A model generated the notes under the pieces. It was given only the letters and a program-made list of their open reading frames with translations. It made no database searches and was not told the origin of the DNA. A stretch of DNA of 64,000 bases from Paenibacillus xylanexedens (GTDB taxonomy: Bacteria > Bacillota > Bacilli > Paenibacillales > Paenibacillaceae): NCBI RefSeq assembly GCF_007680605.1, contig NZ_VEIO01000004.1, forward strand, positions 84,094-148,093. The letters run 5' to 3'. A program made the translations under genes and the position numbers. Numbering within the stretch: position 1 is the stretch's first letter; every line of letters starts with the position of its first letter. This document shows, piece after piece, positions 16,001 to 25,211 of this stretch.

Positions 16001-17201
16001 TATAAAGCTTTTCAGGAGGTGAAGGCGGCGTAAGGTCAATCTTCACGTTGGCCTCCACCGTGGCACTTACATTGCCCGCTTTATCCACCGTTCGAGCATA
16101 AACCTTGGTGTTTCCCTCTTGTTCTACCGGGAATGAACTAATATATTCCATCCATTCTGTACTAGAACCAATTCGATACTCGTACCCTTTCACTTTGCTA
16201 TCTTCATCGGTGCCTTCATCGATTGATATGTAGATTTCGTGACTTCTCCAGTCTTCATACTGCAAAAGAATTTTAGGTGCAGATGGCGGTGTTTTATCAA
16301 ATTGCAATGTAAATTCATCTAATTCACTTAGGTTACCTGCATTATCAACAGACCGGACGTAGACTGTTCTGAACTTATCACCACTTACATTAAAAGGAAC
16401 GGTGTAATCGGTCCAAGCCCCTCCTTGATCCAGCCGATACTGAGATTTCATAATTCCACTTTGTTCATCGGTACCATGATACATAGTAACGAGGAACGTA
16501 GTATTACTCCACTCATCAGGTTTGTAATTAAATAAGGGCGGAGTCGGTGCAGTTGTATCAATACTAATCTTACTTTTTTTCATTTTCTCTACATTGCCAT
16601 CCAGATCACGTGAACGATAATATATCGTACTCTGCTCTTCGGTAGCTGGAATTGGAGAGGTGTATCTCATCCAAGTCATTCCGCCATCCAAGCTATATTC
16701 CGTGTAATCAACGGAAGATTGTGTGTCTGTACTCTGAAGGGTTAGTGTAACCGGACTTATGTAATAGGAGTTCTGTCCTTGCGTCCCCGTGACTTGTACT
16801 GAAGTCTCAGGCGGATTTGTATCTTTCTTAATGGTGAACCTTAATTCTTTGGGCGTTTCTGTTCGGTTATTGTTACTAATTGATTGATAAACGATGTTAT
16901 AAACTTTCTTATCCGAAAACACAACAGGTTGTGTATACGTAGACCAAGAAGCACCATCATTTAAACTATATCTTGTTAGAGAAACACCCGAACCTGTATT
17001 TTGAGCAACCAACTCCATCTCTACTGCACCATAATAAATGCCGCTGTTGCTCTTATTTCCCTTGATCACATGTGTTGTAATCGGTGCTCCTGGAACATCT
17101 GCCGCGAATACAGTGCTTACTCCCCCGAAAAGGGGAGAGAGCAAGGATATAAGTAATGCCATTGCTGTTATTGCAGCAATATTACGTCTCAAGCCTCTCA
17201 T
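13008..17201 (-). CDS. Secreted protein with fourteen RCC1-type propeller repeats and FN3/Ig-like domains
   Basis: The 1397-aa protein has a Sec signal peptide (MRGLRRN, a hydrophobic core and a cut near FA-AD). Residues about 40-390 contain four Ig-like repeats of the type YSLNDGASW...Y, with Asp/Tyr-rich spacing (OmpL47/bacterial Ig style). An FN3 domain follows, then seven RCC1 blades (motif VW-WG-N--GQLG-G), a second FN3 domain, another seven blades, and a last FN3 domain at the C terminus. No LPXTG anchor or SLH domain is visible. The start at 17201 has GGAGG 6 nt upstream. It begins 20 bp after the immunity gene, so it is likely co-transcribed with the toxin. Function is unknown; two seven-bladed propellers suggest a large extracellular binding platform. 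Confidence 0.88.
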   Translation of the reverse strand: MRGLRRNIAAITAMALLISLLSPLFGGVSTVFAADVPGAPITTHVIKGNKSNSGIYYGAVEMELVAQNTGSGVSLTRYSLNDGASWSTYTQPVVFSDKKVYNIVYQSISNNNRTETPKELRFTIKKDTNPPETSVQVTGTQGQNSYYISPVTLTLQSTDTQSSVDYTEYSLDGGMTWMRYTSPIPATEEQSTIYYRSRDLDGNVEKMKKSKISIDTTAPTPPLFNYKPDEWSNTTFLVTMYHGTDEQSGIMKSQYRLDQGGAWTDYTVPFNVSGDKFRTVYVRSVDNAGNLSELDEFTLQFDKTPPSAPKILLQYEDWRSHEIYISIDEGTDEDSKVKGYEYRIGSSTEWMEYISSFPVEQEGNTKVYARTVDKAGNVSATVEANVKIDLTPPSPPEKLYKVSQLGSNAVIRWSPAQDALSGIKGYEVYNGDTLVGETTDTKFTITNLTLNEMQSISVVAIDQAENSSVKSKPLVFFTNNLAISAYRDHTFAWNQQGQVWGWGLNSNYQLGDGTTANRTSATRITSLDGFSMISTGLKQNIGLRSDGTVWTWGTNDYTNQRLTLTQVPGLEKVVSISAGLQHYMALKEDGTVWTWGDNGLGQLGSGSKLPYNSLEPIQVAGLQGVVAINGSYYNSMALKDDGTVWIWGNGNRAIGYQSSTSTIHYSPIQIAGLSNIVQIDMTYLHGLALRDDGTVWSWGFNDSGQLGLGDYIDHPTPTQVPNLNNVNKITAGYSHSMALTNSGDIWSWGNNYYGEVGDASAIQKRPNPVKAAHLKGATDIEAGEMYSYALKKNGSVWSWGNNTYGQLGNGTTTSQPTRVLVGGFSYPVDKDAPSAPAQLRVAGKTSATAVLYWEESEDNHAVKEYLVYSGATLFSTLPVDGKSLESIINYTASGLAPGQTYTFTVKAKDYQGNVSEASNSVTVTTEQSYTKEMSGGQNHSLVLKTDGSVWAWGSDQWGQLGSDKVYSTKTPTQVSNLSSITAITSGPDYNLALKSDGTVWAWGSNQSGQLANTNAIMSDVPKKIEGIDSVIAIDAGTTHALALKRDGTVWSWGSNFYGELGIGNNTSQYAPTKISSLTGVKSISAGAFYSFVIKTDGTIWSWGANSRGQLANGTEVNKNVPTRVTALSGVESISLAYYHGLALKQDGTVWAWGYNNNGQLGDGTYTSRSTPVRINSLSGISQIATGNFYSLARTSNAVYSWGQNSYGELGNGGRSGSNSPNQVVSITSVQNIAAGVFHGMALSNNNLLTWGYNQDGQLGNGTTTNSYVPVNVLGMSTAKASTASKSAATSKTQSLNMEINKPELPTEVILTDFIAPTPPENVKVTRSGGELELGWSPSKDDVGVKEYWIYINDELISKTASHANVKVQGLTDSLVNITIRAVDEAGNVSISSTPVTP

Positions 17202-17220
17202 GTTCATCCTCCAAAACAAA

Positions 17221-18039
17221 TTAAATTTCTGATTTCTTAACTTTATGCCAGGACTTTAACAATAACACTGGTGGGATATACGCTGGGATCATCCATTGAT
17301 AGGACAGATCTTTCAGCAACTCACCCTGCACGAATTGTCCATGCTTGTTCAATTGCATCTTCCACGGACCGCTAGCCATAGCTTCGCCCTGATCTACTAG
17401 CTCACGAGCTTCTTCATAGGAATATTCTTGTCCTTTGTTGCGTCCAATCTCTTCAAGCGCAGCATCATATAATCGTTGCTGTTCCGCTTCCATTTCCTCT
17501 GTAAAGTCAGCGTCATACACTTGGGAGAAATTAAGCCCTTTGAATTTATGTTCCTCAACCCACTGTTTAAACTTTTCAGTAACAAAAACCTGTACACCTG
17601 GAGTTTCTTTAATCTTAAACATACACGTTCCATGAGGTATTTTGGAAGGATCGAATACAAGCTTGTTAAAACGTGCCCATGATCCGTCTTTAAATCTCCC
17701 AATATCAGAACGGCTATAGTCAACACATTCCAATATTTTAGTAACATTCATCAAAAACAATTCAGTATCATTATTGGTTATAGGTAAAAACTCTACTTCA
17801 CTTGCTAGTATCCCTTCTTCTTCCATCTTTTCTTTGACCCTTTTTGAAACCACCGGCTTACCAATGTGATAATCAGGAAAATCAATGTACCTTCTTTCTT
17901 TAAGGGTCTCTAGATTTACCACAGTCCACTCATTTATCTTGGATTCACCATGAAAATCACTATTAATTGGATGTCGGTCATCTTCGACTGAAGCTAAGAC
18001 TTTAGCTTTTAAATCATGCTTAAATCTGTAGATTTTCAT
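17221..18039 (-). CDS. Probable immunity protein for the upstream AHH toxin (Imm11/DUF1629-like)
   Basis: The 272-aa protein has no signal peptide or membrane segment. Its middle part, VFVTEKFKQWVEEHKFKGL followed by NFSQVYD, resembles the imm11 (DUF1629) family, in which a protein 'rises to bind' as an inhibitor of polymorphic toxins; this match is from memory and moderate. Position is the stronger evidence: it starts 15 bp after the stop codon of a Hint-AHH toxin, and its ribosome binding site GAGGTGG overlaps that stop codon (TGAGGTGG). Translation of immunity is thereby linked to toxin translation. The protein should act in the cytoplasm by binding the nuclease tip. Confidence 0.68.
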   Translation of the reverse strand: MKIYRFKHDLKAKVLASVEDDRHPINSDFHGESKINEWTVVNLETLKERRYIDFPDYHIGKPVVSKRVKEKMEEEGILASEVEFLPITNNDTELFLMNVTKILECVDYSRSDIGRFKDGSWARFNKLVFDPSKIPHGTCMFKIKETPGVQVFVTEKFKQWVEEHKFKGLNFSQVYDADFTEEMEAEQQRLYDAALEEIGRNKGQEYSYEEARELVDQGEAMASGPWKMQLNKHGQFVQGELLKDLSYQWMIPAYIPPVLLLKSWHKVKKSEI

Positions 18040-18054
18040 GTTTATTTATCCACC

Positions 18055-21000
18055 TCAGTTATCTAGATTTGCTAATCGTAATCTTCCTTCGAGTAATTCT
18101 TCACGTACATACTCAATCGTTTCTATAACTTTAGCCTCATTATCCTTAACAGGTTCAACTAGATCAAATAGAATTTTGTAATATGACTCTGCATGTGAAC
18201 CATTATGAGTAGCCATAGTTTGACCATCGATAAGCGTGGTCGACATATCTTTTTCTCTGGGTAAAAATACGCCATTGACGGAAGAGTTGGCATCTATTTC
18301 ATGTTTTTTCAATATTTCCATTAATTTTCTTGAAGATTCAAACCTAGAATCTCCTTCCGGGAATATATGATGTGCAGCCCAATTTTTAGGCTTCTTCATA
18401 CCAGTTGCTTTCTCAAGTTCAGCTTGAAGTATGAGGCTCGGAGCTCCGGCTTTTCGACCTGTCAATTTCTCCTTAGTTACTTTACCCTTATAATTTTTGA
18501 TCTGACACTGATCCATAAGGTTATGGGTTAAAATGCCTAAATCAGATATATAATAATTATGGTAATCAGTAACGGTAAAATTATAGACTTCAATAGTCTC
18601 GTCGCTGTATGCGATTGATGTTATTGACTTGAATTTTCCGTCTTCAAGCTCAAGCTGGTCTCCAACTTTTAATGCCTCAGCATCTGTCCATCCTTTAGTA
18701 TGAACCCAGAAAGGGTGATTGCCTGTCGTTCTGATATCTGTTCCATCTACTTGAAGTGTGTACACTCCCTCTGAGACAGTATTATACAGCGCTTCTACAG
18801 GTTTATAAGACTGTATCCCGCGGTCAGTATCCTTTGCAAGAACAAGATCTCCAACTTTAATATCTTCTATTGGCTTATCACCATCTTGAGTCTTGATCAA
18901 AGTCCCTGCCGGTAAGCAACCACAGAATTTTTTAATTCCATACAATGATTTACTTTTCTTGAAAGCTGTAAATCCGTTACCTGCAATTGGAATAATTGCT
19001 CCTGCGGACCACAGCGCATCGGCTACATTGCCTTCCAATAGATATATTACTCCATTAATCCCATCAAATGGTTCGCCCAATATAGGAATCATTCCAACAT
19101 TTTCGATAACGCAATGTACTAATTCTGATCCTTTAAGATCTTTACACAGCACAAGTTTTGCTGACCCTTCCCAGAATTGTTGCAAACCTGTTTTTCCATA
19201 TATTTTAGAAAACCAGGTAGTATATTGGAGGTCATTATGACTGATTGTCGGTTTATAAACATACCGATTGAAATAAACTTTACATTCGGTACATAGATCC
19301 TCCTCTCCAGCCTTGATAAGCTTCTTACTAATTTCATATTTCCTTGGAGGAAGAGGAACTCTATTTAATTTGAGCAAAGGATCATTAGAGACAACAACCG
19401 TTGCCATCTGTGTCTCTTTGCGGCTTCGATCCTTATCATTGTATCTGTAAATAAGGATATCGTATGACCCATCTTTGGCCCAATACGTATCTTTCCCTTT
19501 AATTTTTGCATATCTTGAAAAAAGTGCTTTATCCTTGTTAAATGTTACTACTTGACCATTCCAAACGATTGGAACTTCCTGACCTTTTTTGAAATTACCT
19601 TCTTTAAAGTCGGCATAAACAAGTTGAGCATCACTTTTTGTTCTAACTTCAAAATACAGTTTTTGATTTGGGGTTTTCACACGATAATATATCGTAGCTG
19701 AGTTATCTTTTGCTCCCGGAGTTGCATCTAACCACTCATCATTTCTGGCTCTGGCACTCGTCTTAGCCATTGCGCGCATCATCGTTACAAGTTCTTCTTC
19801 TTCATCTTCTACAGGCCAGTTCTGGTACTCCACTCTGTTCATATCAACAGCCAAATCATAGATATATGGCTTAAAGTTGTTTCTGAATTGTCCAGACGTT
19901 ACCTTAAGGTAGTATGTTCCAGCATACAGATCCACGACTTGCATGGACTCGGAATTGGAGATACTCAGAGTAAAGCCACTCTCGTCCTCCAGAATGCCTT
20001 CACCTTCGGACAGTACAATACTTAGCTGCTGAGGATTACTCAACACAATTTTGTAGTAATCCACATCATAAAGAGAAGAAATGGACAAGGCATTGCCAGA
20101 TTGATCCTGGGTGATCACTTCACCAAATGGAACAACCTGCGCTGTTTCTCTTGTATTATGTGCCATACTCTCTACAGTAAGTTGCGCACGTAATCCTTGT
20201 GCGGAACCAAAGCTGCTCACAGCCAAGTAATAGGTAGTGCCTGCATTCAGATTCACTTCCAGTTTGGAAAATAAATCTCCATAAGGCCTGTATCCTTTCA
20301 CATCATCGTTGGAATCCAAGAGTCGTTCCATTTCTGGATCACCATATAATGCAAGATGTGTATCATTCACTTCATTACTGCCCGGATAATATGATGTGAA
20401 GAAGCGATATTTGCCCGTTGTGGACGGCGTAAACTGAAGGTATGCTTCCTCACCACTCGGTCTGGACAGACTTGTTGCTTCACCAAGTTTCAAAGAATCG
20501 AACCCGGTTTGCCCAGCAGCAGTAACCTGGAGTCTGGCAAATACCTTTCTTTTGTTCGCTTCGTTCACTCGGATGTAATACGGTGTACCCGCACTGAGAT
20601 TAACAATGACTTCAGAGTATACGGAGTCTCCCTTGTCATCATTGTATCCATTCGTAATCGGAGTCAGCATATCTGCATCCGAGAAAACATTTAGTTCTGT
20701 GTCATTGATTTTGGAATTTGCATTACCATTGTATTTGCTTGTAGCAATTCTAAATTTACCGTTGGTTGCAGGAACAAACACATACACGTTGCTGTTACCT
20801 ACTTGTTCATTGATATCCTGAGATTGGTTCAGATAAATATAAGGGATACTTGAACTAACAACATCTGCTGTTATCCTTGCTCGTAACGGAGTTGTATCAA
20901 AGCCATTTACTTTCACATAATAGGTTTGTCCACCAATAAGACTAATGGTAATCTCTGAAAATACCGAGTCATTGGCATCATCATTAGAAGCCATTTGCTT

Positions 21001-23721
21001 CGTAAGTTGAAGGCTGGAATAGATCGACAACTCCGTGTCAACTTCAGGGCCCGATCCTTGGTATGCACTGGTACGGATACGATATACCCCTGTTGTCGCT
21101 GGTGTAAAACTGTATAGTTGATCTCTGCCCGCAGGCTGATTAATATCTTCTGGTCTTGAAACAAATAGTTCAGGAATCGTTGTTGATGACTGAATGGATG
21201 AAAAAGAACTTTTACCTCCCGCATAAACTGCGGCAACTTCAAGTTTATATGCCTTCAACGGCTCAAGACTACTGAAAGTGTATGGACTCGCATTAACTGT
21301 TCCGACTTCTCTTCCGTCCAGTCTTACGACATATGATGTAACATTCGGCATACTATCCCAAGAAAGCTTAATACTTGTCGCACTAGGTACTGCCTCAAGC
21401 CCTGTAGGTGCCCTATAGGCCTGGGTCGTGATATTACTCAGTGTCAATGTGTAAGGCGAAGTGCTAAATTGACCACTGAACCCCGTAATTTTAATGTAAT
21501 AAGACTTGCTGGCTGAGACCTCAAAATCAATACGTTCAGCTATACCCGTTCCGTTAGAAGATTCACCGACCTGAATCCCCGATTCATTATAGATATCCAT
21601 CTCATAATCTACAGAAGAAGGGATATCTAGCGTAATGGAGATTTCTCCGTCTTTATCGGGCGTCAGTTTGTAATAATCGATATCACTACTTGATGAAATA
21701 TATGAAATATAACTATTTCCCGGATTTACACCTTTGGCAGTAAGAATTGTATTGTTAGGTTCATAGGTGTCTTGTCCAGGCCCTTGTTGTGCAACATTAA
21801 TGATAAATGTGTCATCGAATCTTCCGGAACTCACATTTGGATATCGATACTTGATATAATACGTTCCTGTTGGCGTCGAAGAAGTTGTGCGCCAAGTATA
21901 CGGTATATCCACATTCAAACTTGGATTAGTTATTGTTTGTGTTGCAATGATACTATTCGGGTTAGAAGCTGCCGTCACCTCAACAATGATTTGTCGGTGT
22001 GGATTGCTGCCAGTCTGGTCGCCTTCCAATTTAAGTGATACGGTCACGGACTGTCCAGGTTCAATCGTAGCTCCGTTATTCTTTAGATCGTATGAAGCTG
22101 TAGAAATCTCTCCTTCAGGCTCAACCGGAATCACCGTGTTCAAACCCGATAAGTTTTCCTCTGAGAGCGGTGCAATTGAACCTTCAATAACACCTGCTGC
22201 TTTAGCCACATTAAGAAGTCCACGGCCAGTTTCATGAGCATCTTCCAGAGGTGTAGCCGTGTCATACATTTTCTGAATAACTTCTTCACTAGACAATGAA
22301 GGATTATGGCTCCATATCAGCGCTGCCGCCCCGGTTACGTGTGCCGCAGCATTTGAGGTTCCTGAGGAAACTCCGTATGAACCATCCATCGTTGTACTAA
22401 TAATTCCGAATCCAGGTGCAACCAGATCCAATTCATTACCTGTGCTAGAAAAATCTGCTCGGTGATGGGAATAGTCCACTGCACCAACTGCAACAACTTC
22501 AGGGTATTTGGCTGGGTACTTAATTGTATCTTCTCCTAAGCCGCTATTACCTGCTGCTGCTACAATAATGATTCCTGCTTCTTTTGCTCGCAAAATCTCT
22601 TCATGTAACGCATCGCTGTATTGCGATGCAACAAAACTCATATTGATGATCTTAATGTTATTATCGATCGCCCACTCTATGCCCTGAATGACCGAACTTG
22701 TATAACCATTGCCCGCACCATCCATGACTTTAACTGCATACACTTCTGTGGACGGGGAGACACCCACTACGCCGATTCCATTGTCGATCGCCGCAATTGT
22801 ACCTGCTATATGTGTACCATGTCCTTTATCATCCGTGTAGCTGGTTGATGACTCATCAAAACTAACACCTCCGGCAATATTGAGATCCGGATGTTCGGCA
22901 ATTCCTGTATCAAATACAGCTACCTTTACAACATGATCGCCCGTTCCTTTTTTGGACTGGAGTATGTACGCGCCAGTGGAATGAATCCCCCACGGAATCG
23001 TTTGTGCGCTCTCTTTTACTGATTTATCCTCTACTTCTGTGACTTGATCGGTAGCAATTTCGATAGGTTTGTCTTCTTCGATCGACTCTATCTTAGGATC
23101 AGACAAGAGAAGATTAACCTCTTCACTATTTAAATCCATGGATAGGGCATTCACACTTTCTAAACTTTTTACATTATACAGATCAAGCTTGTTCTCTAAA
23201 TCCTGATCTAAGCTAGGCTGTACTTCTGGTACTATACTTTGAGTTCTCATGCTTTTCTGATTTAGCATATCCTGACCAACACCTTCAATTGGTGAAGGAA
23301 GTTGAACCGAGAATTCCTTTTTCAGACGAACCAAAAATTTGGTTCGTGGCTTGTTACTCTTATGTACATTTTCAAAACTGCTAATATTATTTATAATTTC
23401 GCTTACATCATTTCTTGGAATCTCGACTTGTACAGGCTTTTCTTCAGGCAATGGTTCTTCTTGCTTAACCGCTTCTCCTTCTTGTTCCTCTGCAGGTGAT
23501 GTTCCTTCATTCGTTAGATCACTTTCATTCCCATCAGGTGAAACGGGCGTTTCTTCGACATTTTTCGTTATGTCACTGGCTTGCTGTTGTTCTGGAGATA
23601 CTGGATTCGAGGTGTCCCCACCATCACTTCCTGAAGCCGCAAAACCAATTGAAGCTTCAAAGTTCCCGAGTAGAACAGAAAGTGTTAATAACAATAAAAA
23701 TACTTTCTTTAAACTTCTCAA
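18055..23721 (-). CDS. Secreted subtilase carrying a Hint autoprotease and C-terminal AHH nuclease toxin
   Basis: The 1888-aa protein starts at TTG with AGGAGG 8 nt upstream. It has a signal peptide (1-29), a Glu-rich linker (30-105), an inhibitor-like propeptide (125-220) and an S8 protease domain (about 240-510) with Asp271 in VFDTG, His301 in HGTH, Asn392 and Ser456 in SGTSNAAAHVTG. Several beta-rich domains follow, including repeated PPC-type modules (650-765 and roughly 850-1290) and one FN3-like segment. Residues 1540-1590 look like a pretoxin segment. The Hint domain runs from Cys1602 (CLPAGTLI) through TTGNHPFWV to LTHN at 1731-1734. The AHH HNH-like nuclease follows, with NWAAHHIFPEG at 1780-1790. 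Expected action is release of a 154-aa nuclease by Hint cleavage after Asn1734. Confidence 0.92.
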   Translation of the reverse strand: MRSLKKVFLLLLTLSVLLGNFEASIGFAASGSDGGDTSNPVSPEQQQASDITKNVEETPVSPDGNESDLTNEGTSPAEEQEGEAVKQEEPLPEEKPVQVEIPRNDVSEIINNISSFENVHKSNKPRTKFLVRLKKEFSVQLPSPIEGVGQDMLNQKSMRTQSIVPEVQPSLDQDLENKLDLYNVKSLESVNALSMDLNSEEVNLLLSDPKIESIEEDKPIEIATDQVTEVEDKSVKESAQTIPWGIHSTGAYILQSKKGTGDHVVKVAVFDTGIAEHPDLNIAGGVSFDESSTSYTDDKGHGTHIAGTIAAIDNGIGVVGVSPSTEVYAVKVMDGAGNGYTSSVIQGIEWAIDNNIKIINMSFVASQYSDALHEEILRAKEAGIIIVAAAGNSGLGEDTIKYPAKYPEVVAVGAVDYSHHRADFSSTGNELDLVAPGFGIISTTMDGSYGVSSGTSNAAAHVTGAAALIWSHNPSLSSEEVIQKMYDTATPLEDAHETGRGLLNVAKAAGVIEGSIAPLSEENLSGLNTVIPVEPEGEISTASYDLKNNGATIEPGQSVTVSLKLEGDQTGSNPHRQIIVEVTAASNPNSIIATQTITNPSLNVDIPYTWRTTSSTPTGTYYIKYRYPNVSSGRFDDTFIINVAQQGPGQDTYEPNNTILTAKGVNPGNSYISYISSSSDIDYYKLTPDKDGEISITLDIPSSVDYEMDIYNESGIQVGESSNGTGIAERIDFEVSASKSYYIKITGFSGQFSTSPYTLTLSNITTQAYRAPTGLEAVPSATSIKLSWDSMPNVTSYVVRLDGREVGTVNASPYTFSSLEPLKAYKLEVAAVYAGGKSSFSSIQSSTTIPELFVSRPEDINQPAGRDQLYSFTPATTGVYRIRTSAYQGSGPEVDTELSIYSSLQLTKQMASNDDANDSVFSEITISLIGGQTYYVKVNGFDTTPLRARITADVVSSSIPYIYLNQSQDINEQVGNSNVYVFVPATNGKFRIATSKYNGNANSKINDTELNVFSDADMLTPITNGYNDDKGDSVYSEVIVNLSAGTPYYIRVNEANKRKVFARLQVTAAGQTGFDSLKLGEATSLSRPSGEEAYLQFTPSTTGKYRFFTSYYPGSNEVNDTHLALYGDPEMERLLDSNDDVKGYRPYGDLFSKLEVNLNAGTTYYLAVSSFGSAQGLRAQLTVESMAHNTRETAQVVPFGEVITQDQSGNALSISSLYDVDYYKIVLSNPQQLSIVLSEGEGILEDESGFTLSISNSESMQVVDLYAGTYYLKVTSGQFRNNFKPYIYDLAVDMNRVEYQNWPVEDEEEELVTMMRAMAKTSARARNDEWLDATPGAKDNSATIYYRVKTPNQKLYFEVRTKSDAQLVYADFKEGNFKKGQEVPIVWNGQVVTFNKDKALFSRYAKIKGKDTYWAKDGSYDILIYRYNDKDRSRKETQMATVVVSNDPLLKLNRVPLPPRKYEISKKLIKAGEEDLCTECKVYFNRYVYKPTISHNDLQYTTWFSKIYGKTGLQQFWEGSAKLVLCKDLKGSELVHCVIENVGMIPILGEPFDGINGVIYLLEGNVADALWSAGAIIPIAGNGFTAFKKSKSLYGIKKFCGCLPAGTLIKTQDGDKPIEDIKVGDLVLAKDTDRGIQSYKPVEALYNTVSEGVYTLQVDGTDIRTTGNHPFWVHTKGWTDAEALKVGDQLELEDGKFKSITSIAYSDETIEVYNFTVTDYHNYYISDLGILTHNLMDQCQIKNYKGKVTKEKLTGRKAGAPSLILQAELEKATGMKKPKNWAAHHIFPEGDSRFESSRKLMEILKKHEIDANSSVNGVFLPREKDMSTTLIDGQTMATHNGSHAESYYKILFDLVEPVKDNEAKVIETIEYVREELLEGRLRLANLDN

Positions 23722-24026
23722 GCAAAATTCCTCCTAGTTCGACTTTTACTGCCACATTTATACAAACGATTCTGTGACCACTTAATAATAGATTTTGTAA
23801 TCTATTAAATCAATCACATATTTTGTCGATATTTGTAATATAAAGTCGGAAAAAGGAAGTGCAACAAAGATATTTTTTATTTATGGATCAAATTATGTTT
23901 ACAATCCGTTTAGAGATGATATCCCTCTATCTGCTTGAATTCATCTACTTCCTGTGTAATAGTGAGAGAAGGCTTGCGTAAAAGCGTGTTTAGATACGTC
24001 AAGTTGGTTGTAAAGGAGGAAATGTT
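23722..24026. other. Divergent promoter region between the toxin and a membrane protein gene
   Basis: This AT-rich 305-bp stretch separates two divergently read genes. It carries the inverted repeat at 23786-23807 and the AAAGGAGGA ribosome binding site of the plus-strand gene. Promoter elements are likely but I cannot fix a single best pair. Confidence 0.55.
23786..23807. promoter_or_regulatory. Perfect 9-bp inverted repeat upstream of the toxin gene
   Basis: TAATAGATT and its exact complement AATCTATTA are separated by four bases, about 65 bp before the toxin start codon. There is no T-run suited to a terminator, so an operator is plausible. The binding protein is unknown. Confidence 0.5.
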
Positions 24027-24959
24027 GTGTTTCAACGTTGGTTGGATAACCTGTCATCACATCCCGATGCCGCGTTTATACTGCTTGGTGTTGTAGCATT
24101 GCTTCTGGCAACTTATCTGTGGTCGGCCACAGAAATTCGGCGCAGCCATGAGAGGCATATGCAGAGGGTACGAGATACATTATACATAAGCACAGGTCTT
24201 TTGGGACTACTTACCATTTGGGAACAACGAAAATATGAAGCTCCTTCAGAGGAACAGCATGAGTTGTTAAAAGCCATGCACGCCTGCAAAGCGGCCTCAT
24301 GCCTCTCCCCGCAGCTTCAGGATCAGATTCGTGACTGCGTCAAAAATGAAGATCCCGCCAGGCTTGCCCTGATGCATAAAGCACTTGAACGGGAGTGCAC
24401 TGCACTATCGGATGAACTCAGCCGAAATTCATATTCGGTGCACTGGGGCCGTGCCATCTGGACCGTTTTCAGGCCTGCCGCTGAACCTGCTGCACTGACG
24501 GCCACTGCACTTTTAATCGGACATCTGTTCTACACAGAGCGTATCGTTATTACGGCTGTGAATTCCTGGGACAGCCTGTTACCATGGTTTCAGGCCATTT
24601 CCCTCATGCTTACGATACTATACGGTTACCTGCTTTGGTCCAGCCCCAAGCGTGGCACTTCAGGAGCGCTGGTCAAATGGCTATCCCTCTTGATCACACT
24701 CTGCTCTTTGCTTCATCTGATCGGACTTGCGGCTGCTCCATATGCCCTTGCTCTACAGCTTATTCTGTTTGTCTCCGGATTCGGTTTGACTGGATCACGC
24801 TCTCGCAGTGAACGCCCATATGCCGGACATTCGGAAACGGATGAAGACAGCAGTCATAGCAATCGTAATAGTAATACAGCTACGCCAGTACATGAGAGTG
24901 TTGTGGAGGATACCTCCTCCCCTGTCACACCTCGCAGATCTGTATCCGCGTCCGATTAA
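24027..24959 (+). CDS. Membrane protein of unknown function
   Basis: The 310-aa protein begins at GTG with AAAGGAGGA 6 nt upstream. Two hydrophobic segments near the N terminus (about 15-34 and 50-62) are followed by a soluble, mostly helical stretch with two Cys close together (CKAASC, about residues 91-96) and four more hydrophobic segments between about 155 and 255. The last 50 residues are Ser/Thr-rich, hydrophilic and probably disordered. I recognise no family. It is divergent from the toxin gene and ends at a terminator shared with the sulfate operon. Confidence 0.72.
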   Translation: MFQRWLDNLSSHPDAAFILLGVVALLLATYLWSATEIRRSHERHMQRVRDTLYISTGLLGLLTIWEQRKYEAPSEEQHELLKAMHACKAASCLSPQLQDQIRDCVKNEDPARLALMHKALERECTALSDELSRNSYSVHWGRAIWTVFRPAAEPAALTATALLIGHLFYTERIVITAVNSWDSLLPWFQAISLMLTILYGYLLWSSPKRGTSGALVKWLSLLITLCSLLHLIGLAAAPYALALQLILFVSGFGLTGSRSRSERPYAGHSETDEDSSHSNRNSNTATPVHESVVEDTSSPVTPRRSVSASD

Positions 24960-25083
24960 TCACAAGCTTGAAGTGAAAAAAGGCGTTTGATCCATGTTAA
25001 AAATTCATTCCATTTCGTAACTTCAACATTGTCCCCTTCCGAGGGGTGCAACGTTTTTACCCTAAGGATCCATATGTACACAA

Positions 25084-25129
25084 AAAAAGGCTGTCCCTAA
25101 GTCATCACGATGACAGGGACAGCCTTTTT
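25084..25129. terminator. Bidirectional terminator between the membrane protein and yezD
   Basis: Fifteen-base arms, AAAAAGGCTGTCCCT and AGGGACAGCCTTTTT, enclose a 16-base loop. It serves convergent genes on both strands. Confidence 0.92.
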
Positions 25130-25211
25130 ATTTTCGGAATCAACCATGTAACACAGGATTATTTATGAAAAACGATAAAATGATGCGTTCCAAGACACTA
25201 AGCTATTATTA

